This document shows, one piece after another, positions 27,681-39,500 of a stretch of DNA of 64,000 nucleotides (its first letter is position 1; each line of letters starts with the position of its first letter). Both the position numbers and the translations under genes were made by a program. Source of the stretch: an uncultured Amylibacter sp. (GTDB lineage Bacteria; Pseudomonadota; Alphaproteobacteria; Rhodobacterales; Rhodobacteraceae); contig OY365738.1 of the NCBI GenBank assembly GCA_959347345.1, positions 744,001 to 808,000 of the forward strand, in the 5' to 3' direction. The notes beneath the pieces are model-generated. The model was not told the origin of the DNA. It saw only the letters and a list, made by a program, of their open reading frames with translations, and searched no databases.

Positions 27681-28007
27681 AACGATTAACGATTAGTGAT
27701 TAGTGGTGGCTTTTGTGGATATAGAGCTTTTGCTCATAGGCAAAAGCCCATCCACAAAAGCCTTTGGCTACAAGATGATAAGTTTATTTTAAATTTATTT
27801 AGACTATACACAAGACGCTGAGCCAAACCCCAGCCAAAAAATAGCCCGTCCAGCTCTCCGCAGGAGGGGTGGGTGGGCGGGAAGCCCGAACAAAGGGGCT
27901 TGCCCCGAAGTGAGGGCGCAACAAAAAACCTCTGCCCTTAACCTCTCATAACCAACTTCCAATTCCTAACAACCAATCATTCATCGTTAATCGTTAATCG
28001 TTAATCG
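27681..28007 (+). repeat. Repeat-filled gap: composite repeat A copy 2 flanked by heptamers
   Basis: The 27467-28007 gap holds the gene 1 promoter region, a heptamer tract (TTAACGA/TTAGTGA, 27681-27705), composite repeat A (27708-27950) and a second heptamer tract (27966-28012). This copy of A lacks a middle segment of about 85 bases present in copies 3 and 4. Its hairpin tip is GCTTTTG-ctcatagg-CAAAAGC (27726-27747), different in sequence but paired like the others. The second tract supplies the TAA stop of giant gene 2. Confidence 0.8.
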
Positions 28008-31000
28008 TTATTCACTGGGCGGACGCGCGACAAACCCACCAGCAAATCCGCTAGTATTACCCGTTTGGCGATTGCTGACAAACACGCCAACCGCGCCCTC
28101 TTGCCCGATAAGCCCTGTTACGGGTCCTGAATTCACGATATCACCCGTAACATTCCCTATGCGACCGTTTTCATAATACACATGGTTTGCGGTTCCGCTA
28201 ATCACACCGCGGTTATTAAACGTCCCGTCCAGTTCAAAGTAGTCTTCGGTTCTGCCACTCACAATCGTGCTGATGTCGCCACCCGCGGCATTAAAGGTAA
28301 TACCCAGCGTGAAATCACGGCTGAAATACCGCAGAACACTGCCAGAAATCACGGCGTTGAATCGACCGCTCCAAGTTGCCGTTCCGCTTGTTTGGGTTAA
28401 TGGCGCACCCAAATCCGTTTCAGGAATAATCCCCGCATAAAAATACGAGTCTGATTCATCGCTATCAGCGCTTCTATTGGCTCTTACAAAGAATATACCA
28501 TCGGCGGCATCCCCGCCCCCGTCTTGGAAAATATCATCGTCAAGCGTTAGGGTAGTTTGATTTAATCTCTCAAAACCAAGGACATTTGCAAAAAGGACTA
28601 TACCCTCAATCCCTCCCACGCGTCTCCTCGGGAATTGCATGAAATGATGGTTATTAGGATTATTAACGAGTGCGGGTGCAGTCTCAAAACTTGCCACCCA
28701 GTCCTCCGCAGTTACCCGATTTGGCGTTGTGTCTGGTGCGGGTTTTGGCAAATCGGGTAGGTTTGGCACAACGGCAAAACCGCCAGCAAAGTCCGTTTCC
28801 CGTTTAATGCCCCTACTACCGTAGGGGGTATTACTCTTAAATATAGCAAGGGCACCCTCTTGCCCGATTAGCCCCACCAAATCGCCTCTCCTATAACTTG
28901 CGTATGTTCCACTTTGAACATTGTTTTCATAATCCCCAAAAGTAATACTTCCATCAATCACCCCCCGATGATTAAATGTTGCGGATACTGCAAAATGTTT
29001 TAAACCTGTATCATGCACAAGAGCATCTACCCTGCCAGCCCTGCGCAAACTATCAGAAAAGCTGACTTCAAGTGTGAAATCTTTACTTACAACACGGTCA
29101 AAATGCACAGATTTGAATTGCCCTTTCCAGTATGCTTTGCCTGATGTTTGGGTTACGGGTGCGCCCAAATTGATATCATTAAAAATCCCCGAATAAACGC
29201 GGTAGTGAATTTTGGACGAACGGGAGGTATCAGTAGGACCCTTCCAGCCCTTAAAGAAAGAGATCCCATCCGTGGCATCACCGCCCAAGCCGCGCCCTTG
29301 ATGGGTTGCATTGGCAAGGGTCAAGGTTTCAACGATCGGTGTGCTGCCATCGCGCGTTAATAGAGTGCCCGTATTCATTTCCCCCGTCGATGAAGCGGCC
29401 AGAAAACTGCTGACTTCCGTACGGTAAAGGGGGTCGGTTGGAAACGCCAAATGGTAATAGTCACTCAAATCGGCAGATGTCACGTGATCTTGCAGTGATG
29501 GAGCGGCAATAAACCCGCCAACATAACCAGCATAACCTGTTCGATCGCTGATAAAGACACCAACTGCGCCCTCTTCCCCGATTAAGCCTGTTAATGTTCC
29601 GGGTTTCCGCCAATATCGTGGTATCTTTGTATCCTCATAATTAAAATTCCCATATTCAGCAGTGCCTTTAATCACCCCTGCTTCATTAAAATCACCATCC
29701 ACCCGATATTTATAGTCCGCGTCACCAGGCCCTGTGGTTTTAACTTGCCCTGTTACGGTTCCAACTTGGCTCCCTGCCCCAAAATTAATGTGGAGGACAA
29801 AATCTGTGAACACAGCAGACCCAGCCCAAGCCCCGAATACAATCATTCTACCTTCCCAAGCCGCTGAACCTTGCGTTTGCGTTAATGGTGCCCCCAAATC
29901 GGTACCAGACAGAATCCCCGCATGATGCGTGGTGTAATGACTAGGATTACTAGACAACGCAAACCCGTCGGCGGCATCCCCGCCCACAGCTTTACCATCA
30001 AAGATGGCATTGGCAAAGGTGACAGCCTTGTATGAAGTTCGGTCGTAATTTTGCAGCGACAAACCGGTTTTAGACGCTTTCACGAAGTGATTTTTGGCTG
30101 GATTGTAAGATCCGATTGATCCAGCGGGTATCCGTCGTCTAACAGGTGGGGCTTCATTAAAACTGTTCAGCCAATCTGCCGTTGTTACCCGCGCGTTATT
30201 GACCAGAGGTTCTGGCGAATCGAACGCCGCACTTGGGCGCACGACAAACCCGCCCGCATAACTTCCCTGGACAAATGCGCCAACCGCGCCCTCTTCCCCG
30301 ATAAGACCCGTTAAAGTGCCAAACAGTATTCTACCAGAGTATTTACCCGGTCTTGGCAAATCGGGATTGTCATCGGTGAAACGTCCTTTATTGGTTGTTC
30401 CTGTAATCACCCCATTGCTATCGAATGAACCTCTTAGCCGAAGGTAGTAATTTTCCTCCCGACTGCCATTATAGGGCGATGCGGCAAAACCTTCGATTGT
30501 CCCGCCTGCCGTGCCATTAAACTCAATATCAAGGCTAAAATCTGTATTTTTGCTGTACCAGCTTGTTTCATTAATACTACCATGCCAAGTTGCCCTGCCT
30601 GTTTGATTGAGCGGTGCGCCCAAATCAGTTCCCGCCAGAATTCCAGCATATGCAAAACTTCCGGCCCCTTGATAAGGGTTGCCTTCAAAGAACGCCACGC
30701 CATCGCGCGCATCCCCGTTCAAATACTTGCCATCATAGCTGGCAGTATCAAAGTTAAGGTTATACATTATTACCCCACTGCGTGTATGACGATAATATGG
30801 ACTGTTCCCTAATGTCCCCGAATTCAAATCATCTGCTGTTGCTTCAAGGAAACCAGATTCCAAATTATTTGCATCTGGTTGGCTGGGCAATTCGTCATCA
30901 AAACCTTCCAACCAGTCCGTCGTGGTTACCCGATTTGGCGTTGTATCTGACAGGACTTGGGCAGGACAAGAGGGATTATTGGCGTTGACCGCCCTATCAC

Positions 31001-34000
31001 AAAAGATCACCCGTAAGCCATTATATCTTGCACCCGCGCATCGTGGGGCAAAAGGGTCATCCGTACAGGCGATTCTGCGCAATGGCGTATAATTACTATC
31101 GCCAAGACACTGCGCATCAAACGGGTGGTTCGTGCAGATATGGGCAAAAGTCGCCTCGACAGTGCAAAGTGCATTCCCCGCATTACCTGCGGTGCGACAA
31201 AACGCAACGCGGTTTGCCCGCGTCTGTTCATAATGTTGCGAAAAGCGTTCATCACAATCACTGCTAAACGGATTATTAATGCAAGAATACAATTCATTGG
31301 CAGAGCCACAACTTTCATCATTGGCGTTGCCACCAATAATACAGTGGTCAATAACCGCATCGCGCTGGGTTTCGTATCCCAAATTGCAGAACCCGTTAAA
31401 CGGGTCATCGGCGCAGGTTTCCGTCAGAGTCCGCAGCTCTGCCACTGATGATGGTCGTGCGACAAATCCGCCGAAATGGTTACCGATAAGAAACGCGCCA
31501 ACCGCGCCCTCTTCCCCGATAAGCCCTGTTAATTTGCCTGTCGTGTGGATCTCGCCCCTATTGTCTGGATCGTTCGTCCTGAAAGCCCCACGTAGAGCCG
31601 TCCCCGTTATCACCCCTGTATCATCAAATTCGCCCGCTATGTGATAATCATTATGATTATCATAATTACTGTATTCTTGAACAAGAGCCTCAATCTCGCC
31701 CGCGCCCGCGCCAGTGCCGAAAGACACGTTAAGAACAAAATCAGTTGCGTAATTACCCTCACGCAAGAATGAACCGACCCATTTGGCAGAGCCGATGGTA
31801 TCGGTTAAAGGTGCACCAAGGTTAGTGCCTGATAGAATGCCAGCATAGCTATAAAGCCCCCAATCGCTGGCAAAGTTAGCGGCAAAAAATGCTGCGCCAT
31901 CGGCGGCGTCCCCACCCAAGGCAACCCCGTTAAAGGTAGCATCGGCAAGGTTCAAACCGTTTTGAAGCGTTCCAAAAGAACGAACCGCGCCATTATCCAA
32001 ATCCGTTGCTCTGGCTTTTAGGAATTTGGAACTGGTGCTGTCGCGGGTTATTGTGGTTTCCAACTCCTCATCAAAACTATTTTCCCAAACCGATGCGGTT
32101 ACCTGCGCGGGTTGACAGGCGGGATTGTCCGCGTTATTTTCACAAAATGTCACCCGTAAATCGTTATAGGCATCGCCCGCGCATCGCGTGGCAAAAGGCT
32201 CAATCAAACATTCGACCCTGCGCAATAGTCTATAAATATTATTGCCGAGGCATTGCGCATCAAACGGGTGGCTCCTGCAGATATGGGCAAAAGCCCCTGC
32301 AACAGTGCAAAGCCCATTATCCGCATTCCCTGCCGTCCGACAAAACGCAACGCGGTTTGCCCGTGCCTGTTCATAATATTGTGGCAAGCGGACATCACAA
32401 TCACTGCGAAACGGATTATTAATGCAAATGTGCAATTGCTTGACAGACCTGCAACGCACGTTATCATTGGCGTTACCACCGATAATACAGTGCTCAATAA
32501 TCGCATTACGCTGGGACTCATATTTCACAGTGCAGAGCCTATTAAACGGGTCATCGGTACAAGTTTGCTCCAATGTCCGTAGCTCTGCCTCTGTTGATGG
32601 TCGCGCGACAAACCCACCGTAATAGTCACCATCATCCCCAGCAACATAATCATCAATAATAAACGCGCCAACCGCGCCCTCTTCCCCGATAAGACCGGTT
32701 AATTTGCCTGTAGTGTCGTTCGTCTGTGCATCGGCAGGAGAGCTCGTTCCTAAAACCCTATATCGAACCGTCCCCATTATCACCCCTGCATCATCAAATT
32801 CGCCCGCTATGTGATAATCAGAATAAAAATCTGAGAAGTATCTTGGAATAAGAGCCTCAACCTCGCCCGCCCCGTCGCCAGTGCCGAACGAAATATTAAG
32901 AACAAAATCAGTTGGGGTAATACCTTCAATTTTGAAACTGCCAATCCATTTGGCAGAGCCTTGCGTATCGGTTAAAGGCGCGCCAAGGTTGGTGCCTTCC
33001 AGAATGCCAGCATAGCTGTAAATTCCCCTCGCATAGGAACTTCTTGCAGTGCCAAAGAATGCCACGCCATCGGCGCGGTCCCCACCCAAGGCAACCCCGT
33101 TAAAGGTAGCATCGGCAAGGTTCAAATTGTCGGGACTATTGTAAGGGTTATGCCTTCTAACCCCGCCCGTATCCAAATCTGTTGCCCTGCCTATCAGGAA
33201 TTGGGATTCGGTATCCTCGGCGGTTGCGCCGTGGGAGAGGGGTGTGTCAAAACTATCCGCCCAAACTTTGGCAGTTACCTGTGGCGCAGGACAGGAGGGA
33301 TGGGTGCCCACATTATCCTCACAAAAGCTCACCCGCAAATCGTTATACACATTGCCCGCGCATCGTGGGGCAAAAGGGTCACCCGAACAGGCGTTCCTGC
33401 GGTTTTGGGTATAGCCATTGCCACACAAGGGGTCAAACGGGTTAGCCCCGCAAACACCCGCGATTATACCACCACACTGCGTATTATTTGAGCCATTGCG
33501 ACAGGCGGTTTCACGCGCGTTATTATACCCACCACCGCAATAGGAGCTAAACGGATTTGTACCGCAGGTCAACCCTGCCAAAGTCCGACATTCGGTACTG
33601 CCAGCACCAGCCGTATCACAGGCATCTTGGCGGGCTTGGTCATAATCATCATTACCAAGACACTGCGCATCAAACGGGTAGTTCGTGCAGATATGGGCAA
33701 AAGTCGTGTCAGCAGTGCAAAGCTCATTGCCCGCATTCCCCTCTGTGCGACAAAACGCAAGGCGGTTTGCCCGCACCTGTTGATAATGGTCTGGCAAGCG
33801 GGCTTCACAACTACTGCGAAACGGATGTTTAATGCAAGAGTCCAAATCATTGGCAGAGTCACAACTTTCATCATTGGCGTTGCCACCAATAATACAATGG
33901 TCAAGAACCGCATTGCGCTCGGATTCATACCCAATCGAGCAAAGTTTATTGAACGGGTCATCGGCGCAGGTTTGTGCCAAAGTCTGTAGCTCTGCCACTG

Positions 34001-35894
34001 ATGATGGTCGCGCGACAAATCCACCGACACCGTAAAGGTTATCAATAATAAACGCGCCAACCGCGCCCTCTTCCCCGATAAGACCAGTTAATTTTCCTGG
34101 AGAATAGTGGTTAGTGACATCCTCCCTTCTATTGGTGGGATCGTTCCTTCTATAAAACCCAGTATCAGCCGTCCCTGTTATCACCCCTGCATCATCAAAT
34201 TCGCCTTTTATATGATGATCAGAAAAGTAAATATAGCTTTGAATAAGAGCCTCAATTTCGCCTGCGCCACTGCCAGTGCCGAAAGACACGTTAAGAACAA
34301 AATCTGTTGGGGAATAACCTGCAAGCTGAAAAGACCCAATCCATTTGGCAGTGCCTGTGGTATCGGTTAAAGGCGCGCCAAGGTTCGTGCCTGACAGAAT
34401 TCCGGAATAAAGAGCTCCATCGGTTAAAAATGCGAGACCATCAGCCGCGTCCCCGCCCAAGGCAACCCCGTTAAAGGTGGCATCGGCAAGGTTTAAATTA
34501 CCACTCGTACGGATAATATTCGAAGGCACATCGCCACTATCCAAATCCGTTGCTCTGCCTATCAGGAATTGGGATTCGGTATTGTAGAGATGATCAACGG
34601 TTGCCTCGGTGGCAAGGGGCGTGGTAAAACTATTCGCCCAGACCTTGGCCGTTACCTGTGGCGTGGCAACAGGCACACCCGTGCAATAGGACGCTACCCT
34701 AAGGTTAGAATTACAAAGCGCCACACGGTTGGAGCGCAACTGCCCAATATAACTCCTAACAGCAGGATTCGCATCGCAGGTGGTATCAAACGGATTTTTA
34801 AAACACGGACCTGTTGCCGCAATAATCACATCACAAGCGGAGGTAACCCCCCCGCTAAACGTTTGAATAATGCAAGTCTTAACAAGCTCCTTGCGGGCGT
34901 TATTATAATCGGAATCAGCGCAAGTTGGACCAAACGGATTATCCAAACAAACATCAGCGACAGGAACGAAAGGACAATCTAAAGATACAGAGGGGTCAGC
35001 CTCACATGCATCCGCCCGCGCGTCATCATAATCCGTATTGCCAGTGCAGAGCCTATCAAACGGGTATTCACTACAAACCACGGCTACATGCCCGCTCGCG
35101 CCTGTACAATTCGGGTTATTCGGTTCTGCATAGCATACCTCACTCCGTTCGTTAAAATAAACACCCGCAAAATTTTCTTTTTCACCGCACAAGGGGTCAA
35201 ACGCATCGGCCTTACAAACACTATACGCCACGGCACTGCAAATTGCATCGGTGGAAAACGCCGCACCAGCACATCTTTGCTTCTGCACACTGAGGTTTTG
35301 GCACAACGCCCTGTCTATCGAACCCGTGCGACAATCCTCTGCCCGTTTGTCCTGTAAAATAACGGTTTTGCTGACTGTAACCGCGCCACGGACGAAATTA
35401 CCCAGCACATTATCACCCTGACAACTGCCCGAAAACGGGTTATTAATGCAATCTATAACGGCAGGCGTACACTGTTTATCATGAGCGGTCGCGGGATCAC
35501 TGCACAAATCAACGATTTCCAAATCAGCGATTCCAATTTTTTCGCCATCGGTTTTGGTTAAACCATTCTTATCAAATTCGGATTTAATCAAGTTATCTTT
35601 AGGGGTGTTATCAGCAGCACCCCCTGCGTCGCGCGCGCCAAACGCGGCATCGGCGGCAAGACAAAGGCGGGTATTGGACTTTTCGGGGTTGCTGTCGCAA
35701 TCCTCTATAATCAATTGACGGATAGTACTTATGTTACGTTGATTATCGCATTCTGTAAGAAACGGATTGGCTGAACATTCGCCATCCTGCCCTAAGGAAT
35801 TGATATCAATCGTGAATCCACCGCAAGCGGTTAGGATAAAAAGAGTCGCCAGCGCGAACGCCGATTTCAGGGGAAGGGTGAAAGTCTTATACAT
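28008..35894 (-). CDS. Giant modular surface lipoprotein 2 (seven barrel-like modules)
   Basis: A 2628-residue paralog with signal MYKTFTLPLKS, lipobox LTAC and lipidated Cys24. Its N-terminal region matches gene 1 closely, including IVDLCSDP, NNPFSGSCQGDNVLGNFVRG and FAGVYFNERSEVC. Seven GLIG-ending modules lie at about 415-631, 868-1098, 1265-1478, 1655-1888, 1898-2131, 2138-2378 and 2391-2628. Cys-rich linkers of ~165 residues, each with several C-x3-P-F-x3-C loops (CADDPFNKLC, CTNYPFDAQC), separate the first four only. Modules 4-5 are close relatives of modules 1-2 of gene 3, which indicates shuffling. The stop codon comes from heptamer repeat sequence. Likely exported and anchored in the outer membrane; function unknown. 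Confidence 0.8.
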   Translation of the reverse strand: MYKTFTLPLKSAFALATLFILTACGGFTIDINSLGQDGECSANPFLTECDNQRNISTIRQLIIEDCDSNPEKSNTRLCLAADAAFGARDAGGAADNTPKDNLIKSEFDKNGLTKTDGEKIGIADLEIVDLCSDPATAHDKQCTPAVIDCINNPFSGSCQGDNVLGNFVRGAVTVSKTVILQDKRAEDCRTGSIDRALCQNLSVQKQRCAGAAFSTDAICSAVAYSVCKADAFDPLCGEKENFAGVYFNERSEVCYAEPNNPNCTGASGHVAVVCSEYPFDRLCTGNTDYDDARADACEADPSVSLDCPFVPVADVCLDNPFGPTCADSDYNNARKELVKTCIIQTFSGGVTSACDVIIAATGPCFKNPFDTTCDANPAVRSYIGQLRSNRVALCNSNLRVASYCTGVPVATPQVTAKVWANSFTTPLATEATVDHLYNTESQFLIGRATDLDSGDVPSNIIRTSGNLNLADATFNGVALGGDAADGLAFLTDGALYSGILSGTNLGAPLTDTTGTAKWIGSFQLAGYSPTDFVLNVSFGTGSGAGEIEALIQSYIYFSDHHIKGEFDDAGVITGTADTGFYRRNDPTNRREDVTNHYSPGKLTGLIGEEGAVGAFIIDNLYGVGGFVARPSSVAELQTLAQTCADDPFNKLCSIGYESERNAVLDHCIIGGNANDESCDSANDLDSCIKHPFRSSCEARLPDHYQQVRANRLAFCRTEGNAGNELCTADTTFAHICTNYPFDAQCLGNDDYDQARQDACDTAGAGSTECRTLAGLTCGTNPFSSYCGGGYNNARETACRNGSNNTQCGGIIAGVCGANPFDPLCGNGYTQNRRNACSGDPFAPRCAGNVYNDLRVSFCEDNVGTHPSCPAPQVTAKVWADSFDTPLSHGATAEDTESQFLIGRATDLDTGGVRRHNPYNSPDNLNLADATFNGVALGGDRADGVAFFGTARSSYARGIYSYAGILEGTNLGAPLTDTQGSAKWIGSFKIEGITPTDFVLNISFGTGDGAGEVEALIPRYFSDFYSDYHIAGEFDDAGVIMGTVRYRVLGTSSPADAQTNDTTGKLTGLIGEEGAVGAFIIDDYVAGDDGDYYGGFVARPSTEAELRTLEQTCTDDPFNRLCTVKYESQRNAIIEHCIIGGNANDNVRCRSVKQLHICINNPFRSDCDVRLPQYYEQARANRVAFCRTAGNADNGLCTVAGAFAHICRSHPFDAQCLGNNIYRLLRRVECLIEPFATRCAGDAYNDLRVTFCENNADNPACQPAQVTASVWENSFDEELETTITRDSTSSKFLKARATDLDNGAVRSFGTLQNGLNLADATFNGVALGGDAADGAAFFAANFASDWGLYSYAGILSGTNLGAPLTDTIGSAKWVGSFLREGNYATDFVLNVSFGTGAGAGEIEALVQEYSNYDNHNDYHIAGEFDDTGVITGTALRGAFRTNDPDNRGEIHTTGKLTGLIGEEGAVGAFLIGNHFGGFVARPSSVAELRTLTETCADDPFNGFCNLGYETQRDAVIDHCIIGGNANDESCGSANELYSCINNPFSSDCDERFSQHYEQTRANRVAFCRTAGNAGNALCTVEATFAHICTNHPFDAQCLGDSNYTPLRRIACTDDPFAPRCAGARYNGLRVIFCDRAVNANNPSCPAQVLSDTTPNRVTTTDWLEGFDDELPSQPDANNLESGFLEATADDLNSGTLGNSPYYRHTRSGVIMYNLNFDTASYDGKYLNGDARDGVAFFEGNPYQGAGSFAYAGILAGTDLGAPLNQTGRATWHGSINETSWYSKNTDFSLDIEFNGTAGGTIEGFAASPYNGSREENYYLRLRGSFDSNGVITGTTNKGRFTDDNPDLPRPGKYSGRILFGTLTGLIGEEGAVGAFVQGSYAGGFVVRPSAAFDSPEPLVNNARVTTADWLNSFNEAPPVRRRIPAGSIGSYNPAKNHFVKASKTGLSLQNYDRTSYKAVTFANAIFDGKAVGGDAADGFALSSNPSHYTTHHAGILSGTDLGAPLTQTQGSAAWEGRMIVFGAWAGSAVFTDFVLHINFGAGSQVGTVTGQVKTTGPGDADYKYRVDGDFNEAGVIKGTAEYGNFNYEDTKIPRYWRKPGTLTGLIGEEGAVGVFISDRTGYAGYVGGFIAAPSLQDHVTSADLSDYYHLAFPTDPLYRTEVSSFLAASSTGEMNTGTLLTRDGSTPIVETLTLANATHQGRGLGGDATDGISFFKGWKGPTDTSRSSKIHYRVYSGIFNDINLGAPVTQTSGKAYWKGQFKSVHFDRVVSKDFTLEVSFSDSLRRAGRVDALVHDTGLKHFAVSATFNHRGVIDGSITFGDYENNVQSGTYASYRRGDLVGLIGQEGALAIFKSNTPYGSRGIKRETDFAGGFAVVPNLPDLPKPAPDTTPNRVTAEDWVASFETAPALVNNPNNHHFMQFPRRRVGGIEGIVLFANVLGFERLNQTTLTLDDDIFQDGGGDAADGIFFVRANRSADSDESDSYFYAGIIPETDLGAPLTQTSGTATWSGRFNAVISGSVLRYFSRDFTLGITFNAAGGDISTIVSGRTEDYFELDGTFNNRGVISGTANHVYYENGRIGNVTGDIVNSGPVTGLIGQEGAVGVFVSNRQTGNTSGFAGGFVARPPSE

Positions 35895-36070
35895 AGTACA
35901 TACCTCTGTTTATTACCGAGCTTGTTGCTTTGCCCATTGGTTTTATAGTCGTTTGACCTCTGTTTTATATAAGGGTGTTTCGCTGGTGTTTCGCTGAAAA
36001 ATACCCTTATGGATAATTTGTATTGATTTTTCCCCATATCTGCAAGCAAATTTTCACGGTTTTTTGGCGA
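35895..36070 (-). promoter_or_regulatory. Conserved promoter and leader of giant lipoprotein gene 2
   Basis: TTGCAG (36040-36045) and TACAAA (36017-36022) with a 17-base spacer, as for gene 1. AGAGG precedes the start codon. Confidence 0.65.
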
Positions 36071-36149
36071 TTTTGTCGCTTTTATGAAATAATCACATAA
36101 CCCATTGAAAACAAACGAATAAACTTACATGAAAAAAGGGGGATGGCTT

Positions 36150-36586
36150 TAACGATTAACGATTAACGATTAGTGGTGGCTTTTGTGTATATAGAGCTTT
36201 ACTTGCGTAAAGCCCATACACAAAAGCCTTTGGTTGCAAGACGATAAGGTCTCTATAAATTTGCTATCTGGAATAACAAGACGTTAGATTGGATGATTTG
36301 CAAAGAATACTTGGGAAGTGGCGATAGGCTATTTCTAAATTTGTTTAGACTATACACAAGACGCTGAGCCAAACCCCAGCCAAAAAATAGCCCGTCCAGC
36401 TCATTATTTTTATTTTACGGGCAGGTTCAACTGCCCTTGTAGGAGGGGTGGGTGGGCGGGAAGCCCGAACAAAGGGGCTTGCCCCGAAGTGAGGGCGCAA
36501 CAAAAAACCTCTGCCCTTAACCTCTCATAACCAACTTCCAATTCCTAACAACCAATCATTCATCATTCATCGTTAATCGTTAATCG
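36150..36586 (+). repeat. Repeat-filled gap: composite repeat A copy 3 with inserted hairpin element H
   Basis: After a heptamer tract (36150-36174), repeat A runs from 36178 to 36530 and heptamers resume to 36590. The tip hairpin is GCTTTAC-ttgc-GTAAAGC (36196-36213). Inside A, element H (36403-36440) with the core GGGCAG-gttcaa-CTGCCC (36419-36436) replaces the few bases TCCGC found in copies 2 and 4. Nothing coding is seen in this 690-base gap. Confidence 0.8.
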
Positions 36587-39500
36587 TTATTCGCTGGGTG
36601 GTGTTGCGACAAACCCGCCAGCAAAAGGCATATCGGTCACATCATCATTGCTGATAAACGCGCCAACCGCGCCATATTGCCCAATCAAACCTCTGACCAC
36701 ACCATCCCGCGCATTAACCGCATTAGGCACAGGATTGGGGTCATAGGTTATCGTGCCGTCTATCACCCCATTATCGGCCCAAGTGCCATCCAAAGAAATG
36801 GATTTCAGTCCCGTGTTAAGAACAGAGCTATGGCTGATCGTTTGATTTGTGAAATCAACGCTGAGGTCTATGTCGCGGCGATGAATCGCCCCGCTATTTG
36901 CTATCATCCCCAGGTGCCCATTCCAAGTAGCGGTAGCGGGATTGCCGTTGGTATCTGCGGGCAGAACCGTCAAGGGATCACCCAATCGTGTCCCTCGTAA
37001 AACCCCCGCATAATGGCGCATTTGTCCATCAACCATGTCTATACGGAAAATGACTCCCACATCTCCCGGATTCGTGTTCGGCACACCGTCAATCATTACA
37101 AAATCTAGAGTAGTTGGTGTAAATGTTAAAGTGCCTCTCCTAGCGCCTTGAATGAACGCACCTAATCCAGGGTCATTCCTAGTTCCGTCTATCGTCAAGA
37201 CTTTACCATTAAAGCTTTCGAGCCAGTCTCTCTCTGTCACCTCTGGCGAAAGTCCAATATCGGGTGATGCCACAAACCCGCCTCTATTAAAGGTAGCAAT
37301 CGCGCCTCTCGAACCTATTAAACCCGTTAATTTTATATCCTTCTGGCTATCATTTGTAAGTATGGGGTTATCGATGGTGTAAGTTGTTCTGATCCACTCT
37401 GCAACCGTTCCGCCAATCACACCATTCTCATCAAAATAACCTTCCACAAGATAGTGTTCTCCTAATAGATTTTTTTGGACATAACCACTCAGAGTCCCAG
37501 CGTGTTCCTGACCACCAAATGTGATTCTAAGGACAAAATCACGTTGCTGATAATAAGCATCTCCAGACCTAAACGCACCATTCCAGCTTACAGACCCAGT
37601 TGTTTGGGCTAAGGGTGCACCCAAATCCGTGCCTGTAAGAACTTCGGCATGCCTATTAATCGTTCTGCCTGCACTAGGAACCCACGTTACCCGATCTCGT
37701 GCGGGTGTTACATCAACAAAATTAGGCACGGCGACAAACCCGCCAGCAAACCCGCTTCTGATATGAGGGAGGCTGACAAACGCGCCAATCGCGCCCTGTT
37801 CCCCGATTAAACCTGTTAAGAGACCCCTATTTCTATAACGATTATCGGATAGGCTTTCTTCTGGAAAGGGTAATGTACGGATAGTGCTGACCACGCCGCT
37901 AATCACGCCTTGACTGTTAAAAACCCCATCTATCTCAAACTCAGTGTCCGTTGTCGTATCCGTTGTAGCATCAATGACAGCTGTTATCTTGCCCGCGTTG
38001 CCAGACCCCGCGTTGTCAAAGTCAATTTCCAACGTGAAATTCCGCCTGATAAAATCGACAGTGTTCTTATTATTAAAAGCGGATATGAACTTGCCTTGCC
38101 AGTGTGCTGTTCCACTTGAAGGGGTCAGGGGTGCGCCCAAATCTGTATCAGACAAAATTCCAGCATAAGCATATTCGCTTAATTCAATTTCAATTATATC
38201 AAGACCACCTTTGAAAAAGGCCACACCATCACTCGCCGACCCGTTAAGAGTGACATCAGCAAGCGTTAGGGAATAAACCCTGGGGCTCAAACCAGACTCC
38301 TTATATTCGCCCGTATTCAACCCTGTTCGCGTACCTCTTAAAAAATAGTTTTTATTGAGATAGTTAGGAGTCGCAGCAAGACCTGGACTAAAACTTGCCA
38401 GCCAGTCCTCCGTCGTTACCCAATCTGGTGTGACTGGACTCGCATTTACAAAATTTGCCACAGCAACAAACCCGCCGCCAAATGTACCTACAGCAGTATC
38501 ACTGGCTTTACGTTTGCCATGAAATGCGCCAACCGCGCCCTTTTGCCCAATCAACCCTGATAAAACTCCAGAAATTTGGGTGCCAGCTTTTTTGTTCCGC
38601 CAAGCTGTTGTTTCATTACGTATGAGCGTAGCGGTTCCGCTAATCACCCCTTGATGATTAAAAACACCCTCTAAATCAAAACGCGATTCCATCAAATCGG
38701 CATTAATAGTAGAATTTACCCTACCTGCGTTTCCTTGCCCGCCGTTGCCAAAAGTAACTTTAAGTATCATGCTTCGGTCGGCACCCGAACCATTGCTATG
38801 ACCATATGAGGCATCTCCTTTCCAGTATACGCTACCCGATGTTTGGGTAAGGGGCGCACCCAAATCCGTATTAGACAAAATACCGGCATAATAGTGTGCT
38901 GTATAACCACGGCTAGGGCCTGCATACCCTCGAAAGTAAGCATAACCGCCCGTTCCATCATTTATAAGTCCATACCCTCTATCGGCAAAAGTTCTGGATG
39001 TCATCCACCTTACATCAGGAAACAACGGACCTGGATTTAACTTTGTTTCATTGCCTTGCAAAAATTGACTGCCATAGCTGGTAGGCACAGTCAGGGGCGC
39101 AGTCTCAAAACTTGCCACCCAATCGGCCGCGGTTACCCGATTTGTCGTTGGCGTTGATGTTGGTGTTGTCGTTGGTGTTGGTGTTGGCACGACTGGACGC
39201 GGACAGGAGGGGTTATTGGCGTTGACCGCCCTATCACAAAATGTCACCCGTAAATCGTTATATCCCTCGGCGGCGCATCGCGTGGCAAAAGGATCAACCG
39301 AACAGGCCTCTCTGCGCAATGGCGAATAGTTATAATCACCAAGGCATTGCGCGGTAAACGGATAGTTCCTGCACACATGGCGGTAAGTCGATTCGATAGT
39401 GCAAAGCTCATTATCCCCACTCCCCGCTATCCGACAAAACGCAACGCGCTTTGCCCGCACCTGTTCAGTATATTGTGGCCAGTGGCGACAATTAAAGCGA

